Assembly: GCF_963678635.1 (NCBI RefSeq)
Contig: NC_087071.1
Location: forward strand, 34,899,680-34,963,679
Length of the DNA stretch: 64,000 bases
Source: Symsagittifera roscoffensis
Taxonomy: Eukaryota > Xenacoelomorpha > Acoela > Convolutidae
Direction: 5' to 3'
Part shown: piece by piece, positions 1 to 9,152 of the stretch
How the letters are laid out: each line of letters starts with the position of its first letter
Position numbering within the stretch: the stretch's first letter is position 1
Position numbers and translations under genes: made by a program
The notes under the pieces: model-generated
Seen by the model: only the letters and a program-made list of their open reading frames with translations
Databases searched by the model: none
Told to the model about the DNA's origin: nothing

Positions 1-1
1 T

Positions 2-1354
2 GGTTTGGGGGCCGTGTTAGAACAGTATGGGGCATCAGGGTGGCATCCAATTTCGTTTGCATCGCGTTATCTTAACCCGACTGAGAAAAAATACTCCACG
101 AACGAATTAGAATTACTTGCGGTAGTGTGGGCTACAGAACATTTTCGAAATTACATATATGGCCGTTACTTCACAGTCATTTCGGACCATAAGGCACTGC
201 TAACGTTATTAAATTCATCTCCGAAAGGAAATAAAACGTTTTTCAGCCGACTAACGCGTTGGTACGATCGTTTAGTGCCGTACGATTTTAAAGTTGAGCA
301 CAGACAGGGGTCTAAAATGGGAATGGCAGATTATTTGTCCCGGTTCCCATCTGCAGCGGCACCCGAGACCAGTCGTTACGATGAAAGTTTTATAGTAGCG
401 AAAATAAAAATGATAAATGAAGCTCTAAATCCTAAGGCCAAAATGAAGCCTAGGGGTCAAAATGTGAAATATCTAAAGCCAATACCGGCGGTAGAGGGCG
501 ATCAGTCATGCCTTGACATAACGACTTTTGTAGCATCCAATGAGAATACAAGAATAATTGAATATGCAAATACTCACAGTGAGAGCAAACGCTCACTAGA
601 GGGCGTGTTTGCATGCAACCGACGGTTGACCAATCAAATTCAAGAGATTTGCATACCGGCGGAAATATGCAAATATCAAAGAAGAAAATTCAGACATCGT
701 TCTCGCTACGCAATTTCAAGTCGCAAAATACAAGAAATGAATAACATGAATAGTAAAAACTCAGTAAATTCACCTGAAAAACACGATCAAATTACCTCTG
801 CTATTGTAAATACATCAACAAATTCTGGAGACGTTAACCTTAACCTTGTACTTAATCGTTTAAATCAACCCCCCAGCCTCAGTTCCGTTAGTTCGGACTC
901 GGATATTGAGTTAATACCGCCCGAAATTATCGATCGAAAACAAACAAATTCGAAGAAATCCAACACTATCATCTCATTCCCTCATCAGTTCCCAGGGTTA
1001 TCCTACCCATTAGTACAGAGCGATAAATGGGTGTACTCTATAATACCGTCGGACAGTAAAGTTGTCAAAAAATTGGAACACCCGGAAATTCTAAGTCTAA
1101 AGTTAGTCGAGGCTAATCTGGAGAAGGACCCCATCATGAAGACCATACGTGACGCGATCAGAGATAGAAACCCAAGAGCCCGAGAAATCATCACTAAACT
1201 AGGACCATATTACGCCCAACACTATAATGACTTCGCAGTACGGGACAACTGTTTGTGGATGGACGGCCGATTAGCTATACCTAAGGACATGTCTTCAGCT
1301 GTCCTCAACCGCCTGTACTGCAAAGTACTGCAAAAGCTGCGTAGAAGCAGGTAA
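2..1354 (+). pseudogene. Ty3/Gypsy family E pol fragment: RNase H and start of integrase
   Basis: The frame enters from outside the window, so protease and RT are missing. Residues 1-115 are a Gypsy RNase H: the STNELELLAVVW block carries the catalytic Glu, VISDHKALL the catalytic Asp, and the domain closes with DYLSRFP. A poorly conserved linker of about 260 residues follows. From about residue 330 the integrase N-terminal region begins (SDKWVYSII, then GRLAIPKDMSSAVLNRLY). The frame breaks at about 1325-1354, where the zinc-finger histidines should be. The next frame resumes at the CxxC pair, so an internal deletion with frameshift has removed the HH half; the repeated 9-mer tactgcaaa at the junction suggests deletion between short direct repeats. 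Family assignment is secure; the element is dead as drawn. Confidence 0.85.
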
Positions 1355-2798
1355 AAACCTCAAACCAGATATCCCAAAACGTGATCTTGGGGAAACTTAT
1401 GTACCTAAAGAACCAAACGATTTGGTCCAGTTAGATTTCTGGGGCCCAGTCAATTATGTAAGGGGTAGAAAGAAATATGTACTCGTAGCAGTAGATACGT
1501 TTTCGCACTGGCCGTCAGCATATATATGCTCAAGTAATAAATCTAAAAATGTCTTAAAGTTCCTAAGGAAGTACATAAATACTCACGGACACCCAAGGAA
1601 GCTGCATATGGATCAGGCAACGGGGTTTTTCTCGAATGACATTCAAAGTTTCTGTAACTATGAAGGTATCGAACTAATAAAATCTCCAGTTAAGGATCAT
1701 CGCGCCACGGGGATGGTCGAAAGAACAATTGGGTCGATAAAAAATTACGTGCTCACTTATCATCAGGAAAATAAGAATTACAAATTTGGGGAAATGATAT
1801 CTCGAGCGCTCAGCGCTTTACGTTTTGTGCCACATTCTAAGACTAAACTAACACCCTTTGAAGCATATCATGGAAGAGAAGCAAATACGGCGTTTCGAAA
1901 TTTAACAAAGATACCATCATTGAAAAATCTAAATTGGAATAATGTTGTTAATCAGAAGCTATCTTGTTTAGACAAGGCAAGTAATCTCCCTGAGGTGGAG
2001 CTGACCCTGGATTGGGAAAAGAGAAGCGACCTAGTATACGCTCCTGAGCAACGAAAAAACCCAAGGATTTTGGACAATAGTGAGATAACTGACAGGGATC
2101 CCAAGGCCACTGAGATGGCAGATAAAGTTGCAAAACAACCAGGGGGGCTAAAACGGCCCAAGGCTAGCCCAACGACAGTCTACCAGAAAACGGGGAAAAC
2201 AGACCCCAAGGATCCACGGAGGTATAAACGTTTACCTTTGAAAATCGATAAATTAACTGAGCATACTGTGAAAATGGAAAAAGGGGCGTTATTAAGACGA
2301 AGTGGTGTTTCTTTTAGAACAGCGGCTGAGGAAAGCCAAATCAAGGATTTCTACGAAGCGTGCACCCCGGGTCCGAGCAAGTACCGGAAGAACACCCCGG
2401 GTCCAAGTGAAATCGGAAAGAGCACCCCGGGTCCAAGTGAGCCCACAATAAGCATCCCGGGTCCAAGTGTACCGACGAAATTCAAACGGAAAGCGGAAAA
2501 GGAAAAATTCGCAATGGGACAGGCGAAAAAGGCAGCAAAACCGAGGATTGTAGAATATAGCGAGGACGAAAGTGAGGAGAATGACATGAGCGATTGGACA
2601 GTCGAGGAGAACGAGGCGGAAAAAACTGCGGCGAGTAAGGACGTAATTGAACCGTCGGATACAGTGGTCACGCGAACGCCAAAGCCCATTGAAGGAGGTC
2701 GGAAGAAAAACGCAGAGGGGACAAGAAAATCAACGCGGCAGCGACGTGGTGTTGATAAGATGGGGGGTGTCATGATCCATCGCATACAAAACAAGTAG
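1329..2798 (+). pseudogene. Ty3/Gypsy family E integrase core and C-terminal tail
   Basis: This is the continuation of the preceding pol fragment in another frame. It opens with the CKSC half of the integrase zinc finger and GKNLKP, then the catalytic core: Asp in VQLDFWGP, Asp in HMDQATGFF, and Glu in HRATGMVERTIGSI, the D,D-35-E pattern of retroviral-type integrases. TPFEAYHGREAN closes the core. About 250 residues of charged, Pro/Ser-rich tail follow, with a fourfold TPGPS repeat and a basic, Arg-rich C-terminus. No host gene of this shape is known to me. Unlike copies A-D, this family shows no separate start or splice-like site before integrase; RNase H and integrase were evidently one reading frame. 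Confidence 0.85.
2360..2475 (+). repeat. In-frame 30-bp minisatellite encoding TPGPS repeats
   Basis: Four units, at about 2363, 2393, 2423 and 2453, share the core caccccgggtcc. They lie in the reading frame of the family E integrase tail and encode TPGPS-type repeats separated by variable charged residues. The 30-bp period preserves the frame. Confidence 0.8.
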
Positions 2799-3225
2799 AT
2801 AACGCAGATCAAAAAGAGAAAAAGAAAAAACCTAAACGAGAGGTTTGGCTAGTTTGCTGAAAACTCAAATTAAACTGTTTGCCGAAAACTCAAGTAAAAC
2901 TGACAATGATCTGTAACTTGAATTTGCAAGGATAACATTACAAGTTGATAAATTTTATACAAGTTAAAACTTATTTGTGGTTGCCCGCATGAGATAGGGA
3001 CCAGTTTTAAGTTTATGTAAATGCCATCAATTGTTTTCTTTCTGTCTAGAGACCTGCTCCTTTGACCTTGTAATCTCTAACGTCTGTTCCGATCTGAAAT
3101 AAAACAGTGCAGTAAGATTTCGATTTGATGCCTAACAGTTGGACTAAAAATACAACTTATTTACAATCTTTTCATATTCCAAACATTCGACTTTAACAAT
3201 GCATCATTTTCTTTTTAAACCCATT
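2799..3225 (+). other. 3' non-coding end of family E, probably containing its 3' LTR
   Basis: There is no ORF. A purine-rich stretch directly after the integrase stop (about 2809-2845, including gagaaaaagaaaaaac) could be the polypurine tract. An aataaa at about 3098 could be a polyadenylation signal. Sequence homologous to the duplicated block starts at about 3226. LTR borders cannot be fixed because the 5' LTR is outside the window. Confidence 0.35.
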
Positions 3226-3553
3226 GAGCGCCATATTTTTCAGGGATTTTGATTTCACTTGCCCATGACTTTAGCGCCAAATAACTTAGGGCAACCTTCA
3301 CAACTTGAAATCAAATAACTATTTTTTTCGTATCTATTTCAAATTCGAATAATCTTTTCAAAAATTCGTTGGTTTGATTTTTTCCTTCTCACCAATTCTG
3401 TCTTTCCTCTCTTTTCTCTTTGGGGTCCGACAGGGCAAACGACCAACGTTCCTGTTTGTTCGGTGATTGGTCCGGTGATCTCTTTCCCTCTATACAATTG
3501 GATCTTAAATGCTGACTGCTCGTATCGCTTTTTACCTTGTCAGGTCACTTTTC

Positions 3554-3730
3554 TCAAAAGTCCATCGCCAGAACTGTAAACACGTCTTTGCCGCTCACCG
3601 ATTTTGTCAGGCAGTCCGCCACCATTATCTGTGTTGTCACATAAATGAATTCGATTCCTTCAATTTTGACGAACAGTCTCGCCATTGCTATGTCCGTTCT
3701 GGTTGCAAGGGTTTCATTATTTACTCTTTT
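3554..3730 (-). pseudogene. Ty1/Copia-like RNase H C-terminal remnant
   Basis: Read on the minus strand, about 55 codons encode ETLATRTDIAMARLFVKIEG, then FIYV..TQIMVADCLTKSVSG, then a stop. The order 'RT-I-(about 15)-F..VPT...VADCLTK' is the typical C-terminal end of Ty1/Copia RNase H. The paralogous copy at 27969-28145 has the expected VPT where this one reads VTT. Upstream on the minus strand no RT could be recognised, so only the terminus survives. An alternative is a chance open frame, but the motif order argues for Copia. Confidence 0.5.
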
Positions 3731-4447
3731 CTGTCGAAAAAATTTACTCTCTTTTTTTCAAACAATGTCGAAACCTTAATTTTTGATTAATTTAACTGCA
3801 GTCAACAAATTCTCTGGCCAGATTCAGATTTTCTTAACGCAAAAGGTCTTTTCTGGTGTAACCATCAAATTTTTGGGAATTTTTTTTATAATGTTTTTTG
3901 CCTCTCTATAGCCTTTCCGTTTCTAATTTTCTCCTTTTCAGCTGTTGTCATTCTTCTCCTGTGAGTCTGTTTTCAATTAATTTCATTTTATCTCGAGACT
4001 TCTTAGATCATGCGGCTTCCGACTCCACTAAAATCCCAATTCCATTTTTTTGTTTACCTTCCTCGTTTTTTTTATATTTCCTCCTTTTTTTGTATCTTCG
4101 AAGAATTAAAATGACGATTTTTATAAATTATTTTATTTACTGCGAAGTCTGAGTGGTGAATGATCTAGCTTACAATAGTTTCTTGGGCTTCTTTTTCTGT
4201 CTTAGGTAGAGCTTGCTTATTTAGATAAACTTTCGCACATATCTTGATAGTCCCTGATTGTTGTATTATCCCCTTCTTCCTCCTTCCCTTTTCCCATGAA
4301 TTGCCATTCTGCATTCTTTTAAGCAATGGTCTAATGATCTTCATCGGAAATATCCACCACGGAAATATCCATCAATTTATTTGCTATTACTTTCATTATT
4401 ACTTTTCATTATTACCTATTACTTTCGTTAGTGAACAGCATGCTGGT

Positions 4448-4873
4448 CAGGGGCGGATTTAGGGGGGGGGGGGGCGGACGCCCCCCCCCTCAGGGATTCG
4501 ACCCCCTGCCGACCCAAAGGGTCCCCCCTTTGATACTTTTTCAGAAATCCCTTTTTGGCCAACCGACCCTAAAATTTTTCTAAAAGCGCCTTCGGCGCCA
4601 ATATATACTAACTTTGAGGGGGAGCGCGCGCCAAAAAAACGCTATTTTTTTGTCAACATTTTTCAAAAAGTGCCCAAAAACGGCTTTTTTTGACTGTTTT
4701 TTCAAAAATTTGCCTGCGGCGCAGAAAACTTTGCCAAAATAGGGGCAAAACAGTGCTTTGGGAGAGCTCGAAAAATCAATTTGGTCGACCTAAAAAAAAA
4801 AAAAGGTCGTCAAAATTTTGGAAAATTTTTTAAAAATCCGCCCCCCCTCGAGAAAATCCTAGATCCGCCCCTG
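4448..4873. mobile_element. hAT-type MITE with 8-bp target duplication
   Basis: A 426-bp non-coding element begins caggggcggatttagg and ends cctagatccgcccctg, an inverted pair. It is flanked by perfect 8-bp direct repeats atgctggt (4440-4447 and 4874-4881). The paralogous block at about 29017 carries a single atgctggt and no insert, which is a natural empty site. An 8-bp duplication and CAGGGG termini fit the hAT superfamily. A long G run followed by C run near the left end can pair with itself. Confidence 0.85.
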
Positions 4874-5149
4874 ATGCTGGTGTTTTTATTTTTGTGCACT
4901 GTGTAACTCGTCTCAACTTCTGCTTTGACACGGATGATATTACCTTCCTTCCTGGTTTTTCTTATGAGTCCGCGATGTTTTTTTGTTACTTTTTGTTGAC
5001 TCATCAAGCTCTGGGCCCTCTAGTGAAGCTATACATAATACTCAATTCAAGGTCATCTCTCCCTTCTTCTATTTTCTTCTAAATCTCTTCATTCTTATGA
5101 TGTCCTCGTCCTTAATCTTCTCTATTAACAGTAAATTTAAACTAATGTT

Positions 5150-5375
5150 GGACCAAGTTAACATCCTCCCCTCCCCCCCCCCCCCCCCCCCAATCCGTTT
5201 AGGGAGGAGGATGTTAACTTGGTTCTGAGTTCGAATTTTCAGCCAATCAGAATCGAGCATTTTGCATGCAGCGCTTAGCAAATTTAATTTAAATTAAACG
5301 CTGGGGCGGAGGATCTTAACTTGGTCTATTTGGGGGAGGGGGGAGGATGATGTTAACTTGATCCCTAATGTTACT
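5150..5375. mobile_element. Short foldback element with poly-C tract
   Basis: The left arm accaagttaacatcctcc is followed by a C run of about 20 nt. A right arm ggaggatgttaacttggt follows at 5205-5222. A further G-rich copy with gatgttaacttgatcc lies at 5335-5372. The arms, AT-rich interior and lack of ORF suggest a MITE/foldback. The same structure stands at 29283-29505 in block 2 with a different C-run length. No target duplication was identified. Confidence 0.5.
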
Positions 5376-5389
5376 TGAAAGTTTGGTAT

Positions 5390-6100
5390 GTACACTCTCC
5401 TAGAGTTTCTAGAATTTTTTAAACCCATTTTGCGAATGTGCCTGAGTTCTGTCTATCCGTATTATAATATTGTTCAATTTCGGATTGTTGATCCCAGTCA
5501 TGATCATGTGTGCAGCTTGCAACTTGTTGAATTTTGTGTTCATTTCTCCAATTTTGGTTCTTTTTCCATCTTCTACACTCATCATTGCCCCCCATTTTAA
5601 ATTAGGAAAATGCACATCTTTCATCGTTTTTATAGTTTACTTTCTCATTCTTGACTTTCTTTTTCTTGCTTTGATTTCAACTCCTTTTTGTTTCTTCCTT
5701 GTTTTTTCTTTCGTTCTTAGTTTCTCACCATTCTCGCTCTGTGGTTCCCATTGTTCTTTGACCCCTTATTAATCTTTCTTCCCGTTCTTATATTTTCTTC
5801 AATTCCTCTCCTCCAATTAATTCCAGTGACCAATTTTTAATTTCGACTCATATTTAGTTGTTGTTGTTGCGTAGTTGTTGCGTAATTGTCTAAAAAAACC
5901 GCTCAAACCGCTCAAATCTTGCTTCAAATTAAGTGAAAAATCTCGACTCGGGTAACCCCCTGCTACTATGCTTGAGCTAAAAAGAAGTCTTCACTTAAAG
6001 TTTCCTTCACGGAATGATTCTATTCGTTCTTTCAGATATGATGTTAACTCAAGGTCACTCTTATCTGGTCTAGATTTTACATCATATCTATCGGTATAAC
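5390..6100. other. T-rich non-coding stretch, no supported gene
   Basis: Open frames on both strands exist here and are almost identical in block 2 (29522-29990), but their composition is simple pyrimidine-rich sequence and no domain is visible. A segment at about 5865-5955 (accgctcaaaccgctcaaat) is absent from block 2 and recurs at about 54895 and 56335, so it is a short interspersed insert. Confidence 0.5.
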
Positions 6101-6104
6101 AGTT

Positions 6105-6854
6105 GCCACATGTATATATTAATTAAAAATGAGGATTTATCGTAAAAATTGAGTTTAAGCCAAAGCAGGTAGCTTTCTCATAGAGTAATTTCAGATGAGG
6201 CCACATGTATATACTAATTAAAATGAGGATTTACCGTAAAAATTGAGTTTAAGCCAAAGCAGGTAGCTTTCTCATAGAGTAATTTCAGATGAGGCCACAT
6301 GTATATACTAATTAAAATGAGGATTTACCGTAAAAATTGAGTTTAAGCCGAAGCAGGTAGCTTTCTCATAGAGTAATTTCAGATGAGGCCACATGTATAT
6401 ACTAATTAAAATGAGGATTTACCGTAAAAATTGAGTTTAAGCCAAAGCAGGTAGCTTTCTCATAGAGTAATTTCAGATGAGGCCACATGTATATACTAAT
6501 TAAAATGAGGATTTACCGTAAATATTGAGTTTAAGCCAAAGCAGGTAGCTTTCTCATAGAGTAATTTCAGATGAGGCCACATGTATATACTAATTAAAAT
6601 GAGGATTTACCGTAAAAATTGAGTTTAAGCCAAAGCAGGTAGCTTTCTCATAGAGTAATTTCAGATGAGGCCACATGTATATACTAATTAAAATGAGAAT
6701 TTACCGTAAAAATTGAGTTTAAGCCAAAGCAGGTAGCTTTCTCATAGAGTAATTTCAGATGAGGCCACATGTATATACTAATTAAAATGAGGATTTACCG
6801 TAAAAATTGAGTTTAAGCCAAAGCAGGTAGCTTTCTCATAGAGTAATTTCAGAT
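6105..6854. repeat. 94-bp tandem repeat array, 8 units
   Basis: Unit starts (gaggccacatgtatatac) fall at 6197, 6291, 6385, 6479, 6573, 6667 and 6761, exactly 94 bp apart, plus a slightly diverged first unit from 6105. Units differ by only one or two bases. There are no spacers, so this is not CRISPR. The last unit is also the outer half of the left arm of the inverted repeat that follows, so the array is an expansion of the terminal sequence of a foldback element. Confidence 0.95.
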
Positions 6855-7226
6855 GAGGTACACCGTCTGTTCGTCACGCTATCTTATTTTCGGCCGGATA
6901 GATTCGTGCAACTTCTTAGTCTAATATCAGTCCTAATACTACTCTTATATCTCTTAGTCTCAATAGATCTAGTGTATACTGGTTTTTACGAGTTAGTTCT
7001 TGGAGTTTATCCAGAAGGAGAACAACTTCATTCTAAATTTTATTCAAATTGTTCTGGTGCTGAAGCTACAAGAAGTTGCACGAATCTATCCGGCCGAAAA
7101 TAAGATAGCGTGACGAACAGTCGGTGTACCTCATCTGAAATTACTCAATGAGAAAGCTACCTGCTTTGGCTTAAACTCAATTTTTACGGTAAATCCTCAT
7201 TTCAATTAGTATATACATGTGGCCTC
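6761..7226. mobile_element. Large inverted repeat (foldback element), 157-bp arms
   Basis: The left arm 6761-6917 (one 94-bp unit plus gaggtacaccg...caacttctt) is matched in inverse orientation by 7070-7226, with few mismatches and a loop of about 150 bp. The outermost motif is gaggccacatgtatatac / gtatatacatgtggcctc. The same structure occurs at 30807-31272. It looks like a long-TIR MITE whose left terminus was amplified into the tandem array. No clear target duplication was seen. A transcript through it would form a long hairpin. Confidence 0.85.
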
Positions 7227-7331
7227 AAGTAGTTTCAGCACTACAAATAATTGTCAGTGTTATAGTTATGGAATATGATTGGTTCGTTAGTAATATTTCA
7301 TAGAGATAGTTTTACCAATAATTTAATTGGT

Positions 7332-7339
7332 TATAAATA
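7332..7339 (+). promoter_or_regulatory. TATA box candidate for the MATH gene
   Basis: tataaata lies about 105 bp before the ATG, in the context aattggttataaatatt with ATTGG (inverted CCAAT) immediately upstream and another gattggtt at about 7276. The arrangement is conserved before the paralogous gene (about 31379). Confidence 0.5.
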
Positions 7340-7441
7340 TTAATTTAAAACTGGTTCCAATTGTTTTCAAGATAATGCGAAATAAAAAAATTGAGCCGGT
7401 GTAAACGTTTTTTATTGAAATTATTTGGCAACTTGTTTAGA

Positions 7442-8164
7442 ATGGGTTCTTGCTTTGCAGTTCCAGAGAAATCTCCATCCAAAGCGGGGGCAACAAGGGA
7501 AGCGCAAGAGGACACCGATTATCGGGAAATGGCGCAACAACTAATTCCCCATCTGGAAATTATTGATTCGACTGCATCTGATCTCGATTGCGAAATTGAA
7601 ACATTGACTCTAAAAAAGCAAAAAGTAGTCCAACTCATGAAGCGAAAAAACTTAATACTCAAATTTGTGAATGGGCAAAAGAGTTTGACATCTGATTTGA
7701 AGCAGCTCTTTGATTCAGAATGGATTGAAAGTTACGGGCTTCTGGGCACGATAAGATCCTTCACATTTACAGCAACTATCGCCATTGTCCCTGATGTGGA
7801 AAAACGAGAAGTAGAGTCAGAGAAATTTCACTCCAAGGGGTTCACATTATTCGTGTTCGCCAGAAAGAGTTTGACGGACGAAGAGGAGTGGCTGGATATT
7901 GGGCTTCAATGGAGATCAAAATCATTTCCTGGTGACTGGGAGAGTGAAATCAAATTTCAAATTGTTCTTCTGAATTGCGATCTCGCTAAAAATCCTAAAT
8001 CTGAACAAAACCATCGCGGGATAAGAACCGCTGGAATTGGTACGTATAAGTTTCTCAGCTGGAAACTAGTAAAAGATCCCTCAAACGGGTTCATTTCTGA
8101 CGAGGGTTCAATCAAAGTTGATGTGTTTATCGAAAAACTTTGCATCCGTGCAGTTTCTTCATAG
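7442..8164 (+). CDS. MATH (TRAF-like) domain protein with coiled coil, copy 1
   Basis: A 240-residue single-exon frame starts at the ATG at 7442; upstream in-frame codons have no ATG. It begins MGSCFAVPEK, a good N-myristoylation context (Gly2, with Cys4 available for palmitoylation), suggesting membrane tethering (inference). Residues about 30-75 are rich in Leu/Glu/Lys and look like a coiled coil. Residues about 105-235 form a MATH/TRAF-C-like beta sandwich; the diagnostic C-terminal part is YKFLSWKLVKDPSNGFISDE followed by GSIKVDVFIE. MATH domains usually bind receptor or substrate peptides. No RING, BTB or protease domain accompanies it. An almost identical paralogue lies at 31489 and a diverged one at 14603, so this is a local gene family. 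Confidence 0.75.
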   Translation: MGSCFAVPEKSPSKAGATREAQEDTDYREMAQQLIPHLEIIDSTASDLDCEIETLTLKKQKVVQLMKRKNLILKFVNGQKSLTSDLKQLFDSEWIESYGLLGTIRSFTFTATIAIVPDVEKREVESEKFHSKGFTLFVFARKSLTDEEEWLDIGLQWRSKSFPGDWESEIKFQIVLLNCDLAKNPKSEQNHRGIRTAGIGTYKFLSWKLVKDPSNGFISDEGSIKVDVFIEKLCIRAVSS

Positions 8165-8873
8165 CCTGGAGACACTTTTAATCATTTCAGACCATAATTT
8201 TCAGGGCTGTAGATTGTGATACTTCTAAATAATGATTTCAAGAGAGCTACTTCATCTCTATTACTTTTCGTTGTGAACTGATTTTATATAAACTGCTAAT
8301 CATCTGACCAAACACGTGAGAAAAATGTGAGATTCTTGAGAGTTTTTCATGAATCAAGAGCGATTTGCAAGTTTGAGCTTTGAGCCACCTGACAACGAAT
8401 CTAGGTTTTCAATTCTAAAACACCATAAAAAAGTAAAATTGTTTTCTTTTAGTTTTGTGTGAATTCAATGTCTCAACATAATAATTGCAGCAAGAAAAAT
8501 TGAGAAAAAGTGGGACATGCAGTGTCGAGATGTGAAAAAAACTTTGAGATGCAATTTAAGCATTTGCTTATCTGATAACTTATGAATATGAATGAGTCTG
8601 ATAACACAGACGCATAGCATCGAATATTAGTTGTTATCGGTACTACTTATAGTCAAGTCTTCTTGTTTTACTACTTGATTTGTTATGTTTTTTTTCATAT
8701 ATACTTTTTCGTTTTCTAAATTTATTTTTCTCAAGGTTTTAACAATGCTAAGATCACATTGATCAGCCAAAGTATTCATCAACATTGCGCAGTCCGTAAC
8801 CAAAACGAAGAGAAAACTAACCGACTTCATCCCAACGATTCCCTCAAATCTATTCTTATCCAAATGGCACAGC
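8165..8873. other. Downstream region of MATH gene copy 1, no ORF supported
   Basis: AT-rich, non-coding. Parts recur downstream of every MATH copy: 8165-8520 matches 39335-39760, 46999-47440 and, more weakly, 14985-15660. The part 8605-8830 matches 16080-16290, 55120-55330, 56560-56770 and 59155-59360. It is therefore part of the ancestral duplicated unit. Confidence 0.6.
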
Positions 8874-9152
8874 TGTGGTGCGTCGTTGTTTAATCTTAAA
8901 CATGACGTCATCAGTGTGCTAGCTATTTCGTGCTAAACTCCATTATCGGTCAAGGTCGTTACCGACCTGCCAATCCACTTGAACTTTAACAGCATGCGCT
9001 CTATTCACTCTCTGTCAACTTATGAAAGATTTGAGTTGTATTTACTTCTATTGTCATGACATTATTTAAATACTAATCTATCTATATTATCTATATGATA
9101 AAATAACAAGGAGAATTAATTCTTGTTTTAAACTGTCTTTCGACGTTTCACA
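8874..9152 (+). repeat. 5' LTR of Ty3/Gypsy copy D
   Basis: 279 bp from tgtggtgcg to gtttcaca, homologous along its length to the LTRs of copies A-C in inverse orientation but clearly diverged from them. The termini are TGTGG and (T)CACA. The five bases before it are acagc, similar to the atagc duplications of A-C. Its last base A also forms the Gag start codon. Confidence 0.85.

Larger units (their letters stand above)
3226..8873. repeat. Segmental duplication block 1 (paralogue of 27646-32212 and beyond)
   Basis: From gagcgccatattttt at 3226 this block is collinear with 27646 onward: Copia-like remnant, T-rich stretch, poly-C foldback, 94-bp array, inverted repeat, MATH gene and its downstream sequence. 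Many stretches are near-identical (for example the region 5388-5860 against 29522-29990). Block 1 carries an hAT-type MITE and a short CCGCTCAAA insert (about 5865-5955) that block 2 lacks. Block 2 carries a new palindrome and Gypsy insertions that block 1 lacks. The 3' part (8165-8640) matches 39335-39760 and 46999-47440; the part after 8605 matches 55120-55330. Confidence 0.9.

Noticed and set aside
3509-3790. Plus-strand open frame of 93 codons (and its copy at 27926-28210)
   Set aside because: Shadow of the minus-strand Copia-like RNase H terminus, which has recognisable motif order.
5470-5772. 100-codon very hydrophobic frame identical in both blocks (also 29604-29906)
   Set aside because: Composition reflects T-rich DNA; no domain, no splice or start context; identity is due to the recent duplication.
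6105-6854. Regular 94-bp repeats as a CRISPR array
   Set aside because: Units are contiguous with no variable spacers, in a eukaryotic context with no cas genes.
6906-7103. 65-codon open frame with a hydrophobic start inside the foldback loop, conserved in both blocks
   Set aside because: It has no ATG start, most of its ends lie in the inverted-repeat arms, and conservation is explained by the recent block duplication.
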